A stretch of DNA of 64,000 bases from Neobacillus driksii. Its GTDB lineage: Bacteria; Bacillota; Bacilli; Bacillales; Cytobacillaceae. Positions 1 to 7,728 of this stretch are shown in pieces. Made by a program: the position numbers and the translations under genes. Positions within the stretch are counted from its first letter, which is position 1; every line of letters starts with the position of its first letter. The stretch is taken from positions 1-64,000 of the forward strand of contig NZ_JACCBX010000007.1 of NCBI RefSeq assembly GCF_013409995.1, written 5' to 3'. The notes below the pieces were generated by a model. It saw nothing but the letters and a program-made list of their open reading frames with translations, had not been told where the DNA came from and ran no database searches.

Positions 1-470
1 CCTCAAGCCCCCTTATTAAGGACAAACCCTTCCGGCAGGGCGTACGATTTGTCCTCAAGCCCCCTTATTAAGGACAAATCCTTCCGGCAGGGCGTGCGAT
101 TTGTCCTCAAGCCCCCTTATTAAGGACAAATCCTTCCGGCAGGGCGTACGATTTGTCCACAAGCCCCCTTATTAAGGACAAATCCTTCCGGCAGGGCGTG
201 CGATTTGTCCTCAAGCCCCCTTATTAAGGACAAATCCTTCCGGCAGGGCGTACGATTTGTCCTCAAGCCCCCTTATTAAGGACAAATCCTTCCGGCAGGG
301 CGTGCGATTTGTCCTCAAGCCCCCTTATTAAGGACAAATCCTTCCGGCAGGGCGTACGATTTGTCCTCAAGCCCCCTTATTAAGGACAAATCCTTCCGGC
401 AGGGCGTACGATTTGTCCTCAAGACACCCTATTAAGGATGAATCCTCCTGGCGGCGTGTGTGCATCAGCC
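1..470. repeat. Tandem array of 52-bp hairpin units (8 full copies plus one degenerate)
   Basis: Units begin at 1, 53, 105, 157, 209, 261, 313 and 365, exactly 52 bp apart; a diverged ninth copy covers about 417-470. Each unit contains an inverted repeat, GGACAAAT / ATTTGTCC, around a GC-rich loop containing CCGG. Units differ mainly at one base (cgtAcg or cgtGcg), and this base alternates A,G,A,G,A,G,A,A, which suggests growth by copying 104-bp dimers. The array probably continues past the left edge. There are no unique spacers, so it is not a CRISPR. Function unknown. Confidence 0.95.
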
Positions 471-555
471 CTAAAAAAGAATTTACAATATATAAAGGAA
501 AACGGTTGTTCCTACAAAAAAATTGCCGAGAAAGACCCCCTTCCTCGACAATCTG

Positions 556-582
556 AATCCACCATTTAATGGTGGATTTTTT
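556..582 (+). terminator. Rho-independent terminator
   Basis: A perfect 10-bp stem (556-565 with 569-578) with a 3-base loop runs into a T-tract. A weaker hairpin precedes it at about 522-550 (TTGCCGAG / CTCGACAA). It would end transcription arriving from the left-hand array before the esterase gene. Confidence 0.8.
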
Positions 583-653
583 ATTAATTATACAAATTTA
601 CAATGAATTCAGATAAAATGAATTATATCATTCTAAGAAAAAGGTGAGATAAT

Positions 654-1469
654 ATGCTTCATGAAAAAATAGAGATAAAATATGAACAGGATACCGCAAC
701 TTTGTACACATACATACTAGATAATTCTCCAGAAATTGATCCGAATCGAAAGAGACCAATGATTGTCATATGTCCAGGAGGAGGGTATCAACATACATCT
801 GAACGAGAGGCCGAACCAGTGGCGATTCGCTTAAACGGTATGGGTTTTCATACATGTGTCTTAAAATACAGTGTTAAACCTGCAGTATTCCCAACCGCAC
901 TATGTCAATTGGCGAAAACAGTCGGTAAAGTGCGAGACCATGCAAACGAGTGGAATGTAGATACCAATAAAATAATTGTTCTCGGCTTTTCAGCTGGAGG
1001 TCATTTGGCAGCAAGTCTTGGTGTATTCTGGGACAAGGAATTTTTATCCGAAGACCTTGAATACTCGAAAGAACACATTACTCCAAACGGTTTAGTCCTA
1101 TGTTATCCAGTCATTACATCAGGACAAAATGCACATCGTGGCAGTTTTGAAGCATTATTAGGAGATAAGTGCCTAGATGATGAAAGTTTAGACTTGGTAT
1201 CATTAGAGAAACAGGTTACGACTAATACTCCGCCAACTTTCTTATGGCATACGTTTGAGGATATAGCCGTTCCTGTTGAAAATAGCTTTATGTTTGCAGA
1301 AGCGCTTTTAAACAATAAAGTACCTTTGGAAATGCATATTTACCCTAAAGGGGTCCATGGATTGTCCTTGGGAACCGATGAAACGAAACGAGTGGATAAT
1401 GAACTTCACCTACAGCCTGAAGTAACGAATTGGATTGATATGGCAGGACGCTGGATAAAAGGACTATAA
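654..1469 (+). CDS. alpha/beta-hydrolase, acetyl-xylan-esterase/BD-FAE-like
   Basis: A 271-residue soluble hydrolase of the Aes/BD-FAE type, which removes acyl groups from small esters or acetylated sugars. The oxyanion motif PGGGY lies at 41-45. The nucleophile elbow GFSAGG gives Ser113, with Asp203 (FED) and His235 (GVHG) completing the triad. There is no signal peptide, so it is probably cytoplasmic. The start is supported by AAGGTGAG at 641-648. It follows a strong terminator and so has its own transcription unit. Its stop overlaps the convergent small membrane gene by 6 bp. The substrate cannot be deduced from sequence. Confidence 0.85.
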   Translation: MLHEKIEIKYEQDTATLYTYILDNSPEIDPNRKRPMIVICPGGGYQHTSEREAEPVAIRLNGMGFHTCVLKYSVKPAVFPTALCQLAKTVGKVRDHANEWNVDTNKIIVLGFSAGGHLAASLGVFWDKEFLSEDLEYSKEHITPNGLVLCYPVITSGQNAHRGSFEALLGDKCLDDESLDLVSLEKQVTTNTPPTFLWHTFEDIAVPVENSFMFAEALLNNKVPLEMHIYPKGVHGLSLGTDETKRVDNELHLQPEVTNWIDMAGRWIKGL

Positions 1470-1760
1470 TTTTTTGCTTAATAGAAAAATACTTACAGCC
1501 AATGTAATGACAGAAATTAACTTACTTACAAGAATCAGATAACTAATTGTTTGAGACGCCAAATGAATATGAGGAAGTTTTATTAATGTGTAAACAATAA
1601 GAATTCCAAACAATAGTATGATATATGCATGTTTATATGAAGTGTTAATGATTATGCAGCCACGCTTAACTTCTTTTGTATTGATAAGAAAAATGATCTG
1701 ATAGGACATGACCAATAATAAAAGATAGGTTAACAGAATGATAGCCAACTCAATAGTCAA
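1464..1760 (-). CDS. small hypothetical membrane protein
   Basis: A 98-residue protein with about three hydrophobic segments (roughly 3-25, 43-62, 70-93) and a short basic C-terminus. I do not recognise the family. Translation starts at a TTG preceded by a near-perfect AAGGAGGA, which is the main reason to accept it as a real gene. It is convergent with the esterase and overlaps its stop codon. Confidence 0.6.
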   Translation of the reverse strand: MTIELAIILLTYLLLLVMSYQIIFLINTKEVKRGCIIINTSYKHAYIILLFGILIVYTLIKLPHIHLASQTISYLILVSKLISVITLAVSIFLLSKKL

Positions 1761-1806
1761 TGGAAATCCTCCTTAACTCTTGTTTTGGTTGAAATAAAAT
1801 ATACTT

Positions 1807-1853
1807 GAAAAAGCTAACAAAATGAAGATTTAGTCCATTTCGTTAGCTTTTTC
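1807..1853 (-). terminator. Terminator of khtU
   Basis: Twelve-bp perfect inverted repeat (1807-1818 with 1842-1853) whose ends form T-runs in both directions. It lies just after the khtU stop codon on the minus strand. Confidence 0.75.
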
Positions 1854-1859
1854 ACATGT

Positions 1860-3134
1860 TTAAAGACCAGGACTTTTCTTTTTTTCATGTTGATGTGCAG
1901 GAATCGCGATTTTCTTTTTTGTTGATTTACCTTTTTCCCATTTGAAAATATTATTAAAAAATAGAAAGATATTTTTTGATTCTTTTGTTAAAAGCGGCCC
2001 AATAATAGCTAATATCAATACATAAACAGCCGTAAAAGATTTGAGAATAGGAAGTAATCCTCCGGCAAGTCCTAAGTTAGCAACAATGATCGAAAATTCA
2101 CCTCTAGAAACGATTGTTAATCCGATATTGGAGGAAGCTTTATAAGACAATCCAGCTTTTCTCCCGGAAATCATTCCAGCTACAAAGTTACTAATAATTG
2201 TTAATATGACTGCACCGACTGCAAGCCAAACAGCTCCACCTAAACTGAAGGGGTCAATGCTTAATCCAAAGCTAAAGAAAAACATCGCTCCAAAGAAATC
2301 TCTAAAAGGAATGACTAAATGTTCTATGCGCTCGCGGTGTTCCGTTTCAGAGAAAACTAAACCTAATAATAATGCACCAATAGCCTCGGCAACATGTAGT
2401 TTTTCTGAAAATCCTGCGATAAAAAACAGTGAAGCAAAAATAACCAGGATAAATATTTCATTAGATTTAATGTTTAATAGTTTATTGAGAATAGGTGCCC
2501 CTTTTCGAGCAATAACAAAAAAGAGAAGCATATATCCAAGTGAAATGAGGACGGAAAGGATTGTTCCACCAAGAGTCGTCGATCCGCCTAGCAATAGACC
2601 AGACATGATGGAGAGAAATAGAGCTAGGAAAATATCATCAAATAGGATAATTCCTAAGATTAATTCTGTTTCAGAATTGGCCGTTCTTTTTAAATCGACG
2701 AGAACTTTTGCGACAATGGCACTAGAAGAAACACTTAGGAGACCTGCAATGATTAAGGTTTCCATAATAGGAAAGCCAGTAGCGAAGCCGTAAGCTAAAC
2801 CTAAAGTGAAATTTAGTGCTACATAAATGGAACCGCCTATTACAATCGAACGTCCCGAACGGACCAATTTTCCAACTGAGAATTCAAGACCTAAATAAAA
2901 TAGTAAAAATAATACGCCAATCCGGCCGAAAAACTCAATGATTTCTGAGCTTTCAATGAAGGTAAGATCAATAATACCGATTTGAGGGGCATGCGGACCA
3001 ACTGCCATCCCTAAGAGGATAAGAAACGGGATGATTGAAAACTTCAACTTTCCTGCTAATACTGCTGTAAGAGCAACTAAGACTAATGCGGTACCGACTT
3101 CAAAAACTAAATGATTCGTCATCGTATCACCCAT
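1860..3134 (-). CDS. khtU: K+/H+ antiporter subunit KhtU (CPA2 family)
   Basis: A 424-residue integral membrane protein with about 12 transmembrane segments and the CPA2/KefB Na+/H+ exchanger fold. It has no TrkA-N domain; that regulatory role is played in trans by KhtT, encoded immediately upstream with an 8-bp overlap. In B. subtilis the KhtTU complex expels K+ (in exchange for H+), for example during alkaline or methylglyoxal stress. The C-terminus is a basic tail. The start could be the ATG at 3134 or the in-frame ATG at 3122; homologues start near the second. The small khtS gene of B. subtilis is missing here. Confidence 0.9.
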   Translation of the reverse strand: MGDTMTNHLVFEVGTALVLVALTAVLAGKLKFSIIPFLILLGMAVGPHAPQIGIIDLTFIESSEIIEFFGRIGVLFLLFYLGLEFSVGKLVRSGRSIVIGGSIYVALNFTLGLAYGFATGFPIMETLIIAGLLSVSSSAIVAKVLVDLKRTANSETELILGIILFDDIFLALFLSIMSGLLLGGSTTLGGTILSVLISLGYMLLFFVIARKGAPILNKLLNIKSNEIFILVIFASLFFIAGFSEKLHVAEAIGALLLGLVFSETEHRERIEHLVIPFRDFFGAMFFFSFGLSIDPFSLGGAVWLAVGAVILTIISNFVAGMISGRKAGLSYKASSNIGLTIVSRGEFSIIVANLGLAGGLLPILKSFTAVYVLILAIIGPLLTKESKNIFLFFNNIFKWEKGKSTKKKIAIPAHQHEKKKSPGL

Positions 3135-3627
3135 CCCTTCTTGAGAGTACTTCTTTAACGATCCTTTTTACTTGGTTGCGCTCCCCAGACACGATCACTG
3201 TATCGCCTTCTTCTAGAAGAGTTTCCGGACCTGGAGTATGAATTTTTTTATGATTTTGACGTTTAATAATCGCAATAATGTTTACCTCATACGATTGACG
3301 GATATTTAACTGTCCAATGGTTTGATTAACAGCTGCTGCATTAGGTTCGACATTAAACCATTCAATCACTAAATCATCAAATGCCATTTCTATCGTTTCT
3401 AATGCTTTGGGTGCGTAGGTCATTCCACCAATTATTGCTGCAAATTGTCTTGCTTCCTGATCATTAAAGGTAGTGCTTGCAATTGCTTCCTCATAATCCT
3501 CCTGATCGAAATGATAAATGTCTCTTCTTCCATCATCATGAATGATAATAACCAACTTATCCTTGTTATTTGTGATGGCCTCAAATTTCTTCCCAATACC
3601 TGGGAGTTCGATTTCGCGAATATTCAT
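3127..3627 (-). CDS. khtT: K+/H+ antiporter regulatory subunit KhtT
   Basis: A 166-residue cytoplasmic protein whose N-terminus (MNIRE-ELPGIGKKFE) and C-terminal TrkA-C/RCK-C domain (about 80-166) match KhtT. The family binds the membrane partner KhtU and gates K+ efflux in response to nucleotide or cation signals. A GAGGAGG ribosome site precedes the ATG. It is translationally coupled to khtU, and lies 49 bp downstream of the recombinase-like gene on the same strand, so all three may share the promoter at 4271-4299. Confidence 0.9.
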   Translation of the reverse strand: MNIREIELPGIGKKFEAITNNKDKLVIIIHDDGRRDIYHFDQEDYEEAIASTTFNDQEARQFAAIIGGMTYAPKALETIEMAFDDLVIEWFNVEPNAAAVNQTIGQLNIRQSYEVNIIAIIKRQNHKKIHTPGPETLLEEGDTVIVSGERNQVKRIVKEVLSRRDG

Positions 3628-3676
3628 TTTTTTATTTCCTCCTCAAATAATTTGCACATGGATAAGGTTTGTCTCT

Positions 3677-4237
3677 CTATAGATTGACATCAATTTCTGT
3701 TTTAATCTTTTCCTCTTTTGAAATTCCAAGATACTTAAGCGTTTCGGATGGGGTTGAATGGTTGAAATGCTTTTGCAGAATAGAAATGGCGATTCCACGT
3801 TTATAGGCATGATAGCCGAAGGTTTTACGCATGGAATTCGTCCCGATTTTACCCTCGATTCCAATGGCTTCTGCGGCTTGATGGATGATCCGATAGGCTT
3901 GCTGGCGAGTGATGGGTTTGTCAGTTTTAGCAGACTTGAACAAATAATTGTCGAACGTTAATTGTTCATTTTGGATGTAGTGGAGGATAGCTTGCTTTAC
4001 TTTAGAATTCAGATATATTTCCTTCATCGTTTCATGATGTGGATAGGTATAAAAATTTTTTACATTATCTTCCTTCTCCATTACGTCGCCAACCTTGATA
4101 TCAAGCATTTCGGTAATTTTCAATCCTGTGTTAATTCCAAAAACAAAAAGAAGATAATCACGTTCAGAATGTTTTTTTAAAACCTTTTTAATTGAATTAA
4201 TCTGTTTGATGTCCCTTAGAGCTTCAACATACTCCAT
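3677..4237 (-). CDS. stand-alone tyrosine-recombinase-like protein with altered catalytic residues
   Basis: A 186-residue protein made only of the phage-integrase/Xer catalytic domain; the N-terminal core-binding domain is absent. Family members use R...H-x-x-R...H/W...Y. Here the second Arg (Arg137, in NSMRKTFGYH), His160 (NHS) and the nucleophile Tyr169 (TLKYLGI) are present, but the first Arg is Lys40 (NTGLKITE) and the His of HxxR is Asn134. Strand transfer is therefore doubtful and the protein may act mainly by binding DNA. The start is supported by AAGGAG. A 12-bp inverted repeat straddles its promoter. No phage genes or attachment repeats were seen nearby. Confidence 0.8.
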   Translation of the reverse strand: MEYVEALRDIKQINSIKKVLKKHSERDYLLFVFGINTGLKITEMLDIKVGDVMEKEDNVKNFYTYPHHETMKEIYLNSKVKQAILHYIQNEQLTFDNYLFKSAKTDKPITRQQAYRIIHQAAEAIGIEGKIGTNSMRKTFGYHAYKRGIAISILQKHFNHSTPSETLKYLGISKEEKIKTEIDVNL

Positions 4238-4255
4238 AAATGATCTCCTTCATCC

Positions 4256-4299
4256 ATGTTACATAATATTATTATAACATGGTATTATGTAACATTCAA
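4256..4299 (-). promoter_or_regulatory. Promoter and inverted-repeat operator of the recombinase-like gene
   Basis: Read on the minus strand: -35 TTGAAT (4294-4299), 17-bp spacer, -10 TATAAT (4271-4276). Perfect 12-bp arms ATGTTACATAAT (4256-4267) and ATTATGTAACAT (4284-4295) lie on both sides of the -10. This is typical of a repressor or autoregulator site. The spacing between arms (16 bp) is longer than usual for a Xer-type crossover site. Confidence 0.7.
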
Positions 4300-4434
4300 A
4301 TTTTCTGTATAACTATACAATTATTCCTTTTAAATCAGTGTTAAAATGGTGAATATATTTCATTATTTGTTTTTCACAAGGTTTTATTACTTTATAATTA
4401 ATGATGATATACAAACGAAATGGGGATTTTAATC

Positions 4435-5394
4435 ATGAAGCCAAAAGTAATTGTTTATAAAAAAGTAGATAAAAAAGTATTGGAACTAATTGCAGAAACC
4501 TGTGAGGTTATTTATTTTGAGAACTTGGATTCAGAAACCTATCCTGTCTTTCTTAACGAGCTCGAGGGGGCACAAGGTCTTTTAGGTTCGGGACTAAAAG
4601 TAGACAAAGAGTTATTAGATCAAGCACCACAATTGAATATAGTCTGTAATATATCTGTAGGTTACGATAATCTTGATTTGACCGCTTTGGCCGAGAGGGG
4701 GATTATTGCCACCAATACCCCCGATGTTCTTAACGACACGGTAGCTGATACGATTATGGGATTGATTCTTTCTTCTGCTAGAAGAATTCCAGAATTAGAT
4801 CAATGGGTTAAAACGGGACAGTGGGAATCTGGTCTTGCAGAAAAGTGGTTTGGCGTCGATGTCCATCATAAAGTGTTTGGGATTATTGGAATGGGCGGCA
4901 TTGGATCCGCTGTGGCTAAAAGAGCACATTTTGGATTTGATATGGAGATTATCTATCATAATCGTTCGCGGAACGAAGAGGCGGAAGACAAATACGGGGC
5001 TGTATACTGTTCAATGGAAGATTTGTTAAAGAAATCAGATTTTGTCTGCTTAATGACACCTTTGACTCCAGATACCGTAAATTTGATAGGTAAAAGAGAA
5101 TTCGAACTTATGAAAGAGTCAGCCATCTTTATTAATGCTTCAAGAGGGAAAACTGTCGATGAAGAAGCATTAATTGAAGCACTTCAAAAAGGACAAATAT
5201 ATGGTGCAGGATTAGATGTATTTGTTCAAGAGCCAGTTGAAAAAAATAATCCGCTTCTTTCCATGAAGAATGTAGTTACGCTGCCTCATATTGGTTCGGC
5301 CACCTACGAAACTCGTTTCAAGATGGCCATGACAGCAGCAGCTAATTTAATAAAAGGGTTACAAGGAGAAACACCGCCAAACTTAATAAAATAA
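4435..5394 (+). CDS. D-isomer-specific 2-hydroxyacid dehydrogenase (glyoxylate/2-ketogluconate reductase type)
   Basis: A 319-residue NAD(P)H-dependent oxidoreductase that reduces 2-keto acids such as glyoxylate, hydroxypyruvate or 2-ketogluconate. The Rossmann motif GMGGIG is at 152-157; the catalytic set is Arg237 (ASRGK), Glu266 (QEP) and His285 (PHIG). I chose the ATG at 4435 because GGGGAT precedes it; the upstream in-frame ATG at 4420 has no ribosome site. It is a monocistronic gene followed by a bidirectional terminator. Substrate choice within the family is not clear from sequence. Confidence 0.88.
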   Translation: MKPKVIVYKKVDKKVLELIAETCEVIYFENLDSETYPVFLNELEGAQGLLGSGLKVDKELLDQAPQLNIVCNISVGYDNLDLTALAERGIIATNTPDVLNDTVADTIMGLILSSARRIPELDQWVKTGQWESGLAEKWFGVDVHHKVFGIIGMGGIGSAVAKRAHFGFDMEIIYHNRSRNEEAEDKYGAVYCSMEDLLKKSDFVCLMTPLTPDTVNLIGKREFELMKESAIFINASRGKTVDEEALIEALQKGQIYGAGLDVFVQEPVEKNNPLLSMKNVVTLPHIGSATYETRFKMAMTAAANLIKGLQGETPPNLIK

Positions 5395-5405
5395 TAGCAA
5401 AGTTA

Positions 5406-5438
5406 AACCTCGCCTAGTTTACTGGCGAGGTTGTTATA
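5406..5438. terminator. Bidirectional terminator
   Basis: Nine-bp perfect stem AACCTCGCC / GGCGAGGTT (5406-5414 with 5424-5432) between two convergent genes. Confidence 0.75.
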
Positions 5439-5440
5439 TT

Positions 5441-6208
5441 TCATATCGTTTTAAAAACATTACTTACAAGCTTATTAATAAATAAACTGCAGTGTTCAGC
5501 GATTAACTCTTTATCATTGTCCATGCTGGCCACGTGATAAGAATTATATAACGGAACAACTTCTTTTATTTCTGATTGAATAGCCGACAAAAAATAAGTA
5601 GTGTTTTCAGGTGGAACCACGTGGTCTTCTTCTGAACGAAATGCCAGAATAGGACAAACAACACGAGATAGCTTATCCCTTGTTTCATCCATTAGAGAAA
5701 ATAGTTGATGCATAGATCGTAATGGTACTTTTGAATACGTAATTTCATGAACATTTTTTGCTTTGATATCTGGTTCTCCTTCATGAACATAACGGGGAGT
5801 TTCTTTATTTTTATACATTTCCATCGGAGGAATGGAGTTGATTGCTGCATTAATTAACATGATTCCCTTAATATTTTTATACTTTTGAGCTAGATTTAAT
5901 GTTAAAGTCCCACCCATTGATTGGCCAATGACAAAGATGTCAGAGCAATGTTGTTGTAGAAATTGGAACCCATCTTCTATACTTTTTATCCAATCTTGGT
6001 AACTGCACCTTTCCATATCCTCATAATGTGTCCCATGTCCTTTTAATCTAACTCCATAGACTGTGAAACCTTCAGATGCAAGGTATTCACCTAAATAACT
6101 GACACTCTGTGGTGTTCCAACAAAACCATGAGAAATTAAAATCCCAATTTCATTTCCTTTAAAGAAAAAAGATTCAGCTCCACGTAACACGGGATATTGT
6201 TCAATCAT
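5441..6208 (-). CDS. carboxylesterase, alpha/beta-hydrolase (Est30/YvaK-like)
   Basis: A 255-residue serine hydrolase of the Est30 monoacylglycerol-lipase/carboxylesterase type. HGFVGTP (27-33) is the oxyanion region. GQSMGG gives Ser97, with Asp195 (EED) and His225 (SYHV) as the rest of the triad. No signal peptide. In B. subtilis the YvaK homologue sits near the rnr/smpB locus; that context is absent here. The start has a strong AAGGAAGGAG. Upstream is a consensus promoter followed by an early terminator (6250-6281), so expression may be attenuated. Confidence 0.88.
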   Translation of the reverse strand: MIEQYPVLRGAESFFFKGNEIGILISHGFVGTPQSVSYLGEYLASEGFTVYGVRLKGHGTHYEDMERCSYQDWIKSIEDGFQFLQQHCSDIFVIGQSMGGTLTLNLAQKYKNIKGIMLINAAINSIPPMEMYKNKETPRYVHEGEPDIKAKNVHEITYSKVPLRSMHQLFSLMDETRDKLSRVVCPILAFRSEEDHVVPPENTTYFLSAIQSEIKEVVPLYNSYHVASMDNDKELIAEHCSLFINKLVSNVFKTI

Positions 6209-6249
6209 TTGTAAAGCTCCTTCCTTTTATATGTAATAGAAGTAAGTAT

Positions 6250-6281
6250 TAAAAAAACACCTCCTTTTAAAACAAGAGGTG
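6250..6281 (-). terminator. Early terminator in the esterase leader, or end of a small RNA
   Basis: On the minus strand a CACCTC / GAGGTG stem (6258-6266 with 6274-6281) is followed by seven T residues (6250-6257). It lies about 35-40 nt after the expected transcription start of the promoter at 6323-6351 and before the esterase ribosome site. No competing antiterminator is evident. Confidence 0.65.
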
Positions 6282-6322
6282 CCTTTTGCTGTCAAATCGG
6301 CGAATTAATAGTAAGTATCTTT

Positions 6323-6351
6323 ACAATATACCTATAATTCCGATGTGTCAA
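6323..6351 (-). promoter_or_regulatory. Sigma-A promoter upstream of the esterase
   Basis: Minus strand: perfect -35 TTGACA (6346-6351), 17-bp spacer, -10 TATTGT (6323-6328). A second TTGACA lies at 6290-6295. The transcript would meet the 6250-6281 terminator within about 65 nt. Confidence 0.6.
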
Positions 6352-6489
6352 GTTGGTATTAACTGAAACTTCCAGAAGATTTATTCGATTGTTAAAAAAA
6401 GATGTGCTGCCTCTTTTTTGGAATCCTAATCCACTGTTAAGTAAACACTAAAATTTAAATATATTAAGTGAATTTTTGGAGGTATAGGT

Positions 6490-7701
6490 ATGAGTCGACT
6501 AGACAGGCTCAAAATGGGGAAAGTGGAAACAAAGCACTTCCAACAGTTTAATGAGTTATTGAGGTATGTGTTTCAAGTCACCAAGAAAGATTTACAAATG
6601 GTGGGCTGGGAGGAACGAGAGATTGCCTTAGCAAAAAAACCAGTTTTGGATCAGGCGGATGTGATTGGCTGGTTTGATGGAGAGAAACTTGTCTCACAGC
6701 TGGCGGTCTACCCTTTTCAAGTAAATATTTTTGGACGAACATTTGAAATGGGCGGTTTGACCGGAGTCGGAACCTATCCGGAATACGCTAACATGGGACT
6801 AATGTATAAATTATTGCGACAGGGACTTTCGGATATGCAGGCAAGAAAACAATCAATTTCTTATTTATTTCCTTATTCTATTCCATATTATCGCCGAAGA
6901 GGATGGGAAATCATATCGGATAAAATGACCTTTGAAGTGAGAGACGTCCAATTACCAAAGATAAGGAAAGTTCCTGGTTATGTAGAAAGATTAAATATCG
7001 AGCATTCTGATGTCAGAACTGTTTATAAACTTTTTTCTAGTAAAATGCATGCAGCGATGATACGCAATGAGTTAGCCTGGGATGAATATTGGAGATGGGA
7101 TGTAGATGAGCTAACGGCAGCTGTTTATTATGATCACACACACAAGCCACATGGGTACTTGCTGTACTGGATCTCTGAGGATGTTCTCCATATTAAAGAA
7201 ATAGTCTATATGGATGAAGAGGCACGAATTGGCCTTTGGAATTTCATTGGGGCTCATTTTTCTATGGTTTCAAAGGTGGTTGGCAATATTTTTATGAATG
7301 AGCCATTAGCCTTTTGGTTGGAAGACGGAGATATCAAAGAAACTATTTCCCCTTATTTTATGGCCCGTATTGTTGATGCGAAACAATTTATTGAACAGTA
7401 TCCTTTTAGAGCTACAGGAACCGAAAGGAAAGTAACACTTTTGCTGGAAGATCCCATGCTGGAATGGAACCAAGGGATATTCACACTTCTTGTTTCAGGT
7501 AATGGCCAAGGAAAATTCATACAAAGCGAGGATAACCCTGCTGTTTCACTAGATATTCAGACACTAACAACGATGCTGCTTAGTTATAAAAGACCATCAT
7601 ACTTGGCTGCTATCTCTCGGTTGAAGGGTGACGAAGCTGCTGTAGACATTTTGGAGAATATCATCGAAAGGCAGACCCCTTATTTTTCAGATTACTATTA
7701 A
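6490..7701 (+). CDS. Eis-family GNAT N-acetyltransferase
   Basis: A 403-residue protein of the Eis/COG4552 group: an N-terminal GNAT acetyltransferase fold with the acetyl-CoA loop region near TGVGTYPEYANMGLM, a second GNAT-like half, and a C-terminal SCP2-like lid domain. Family members acetylate amines, including aminoglycosides in the mycobacterial enzyme; the natural substrate here is unknown. It is cytoplasmic. The ribosome site GGAGG precedes the ATG. It lies 27 bp upstream of a PLP enzyme and may be cotranscribed with it. Confidence 0.85.
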   Translation: MSRLDRLKMGKVETKHFQQFNELLRYVFQVTKKDLQMVGWEEREIALAKKPVLDQADVIGWFDGEKLVSQLAVYPFQVNIFGRTFEMGGLTGVGTYPEYANMGLMYKLLRQGLSDMQARKQSISYLFPYSIPYYRRRGWEIISDKMTFEVRDVQLPKIRKVPGYVERLNIEHSDVRTVYKLFSSKMHAAMIRNELAWDEYWRWDVDELTAAVYYDHTHKPHGYLLYWISEDVLHIKEIVYMDEEARIGLWNFIGAHFSMVSKVVGNIFMNEPLAFWLEDGDIKETISPYFMARIVDAKQFIEQYPFRATGTERKVTLLLEDPMLEWNQGIFTLLVSGNGQGKFIQSEDNPAVSLDIQTLTTMLLSYKRPSYLAAISRLKGDEAAVDILENIIERQTPYFSDYY

Positions 7702-7728
7702 TCTTATTGAGCTGTGAGGAGAAAAACA

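Noticed and set aside
1-470. CRISPR array
   Set aside because: The whole 52-bp unit repeats with no unique spacers, and no cas genes are present.
2206-2793. 195-residue plus-strand reading frame
   Set aside because: Lies wholly opposite khtU, has low-complexity composition and no ribosome site.
3677-4299. Prophage or integrative element around the recombinase-like gene
   Set aside because: No phage genes, attachment repeats or tRNA nearby, and two key catalytic residues are changed.
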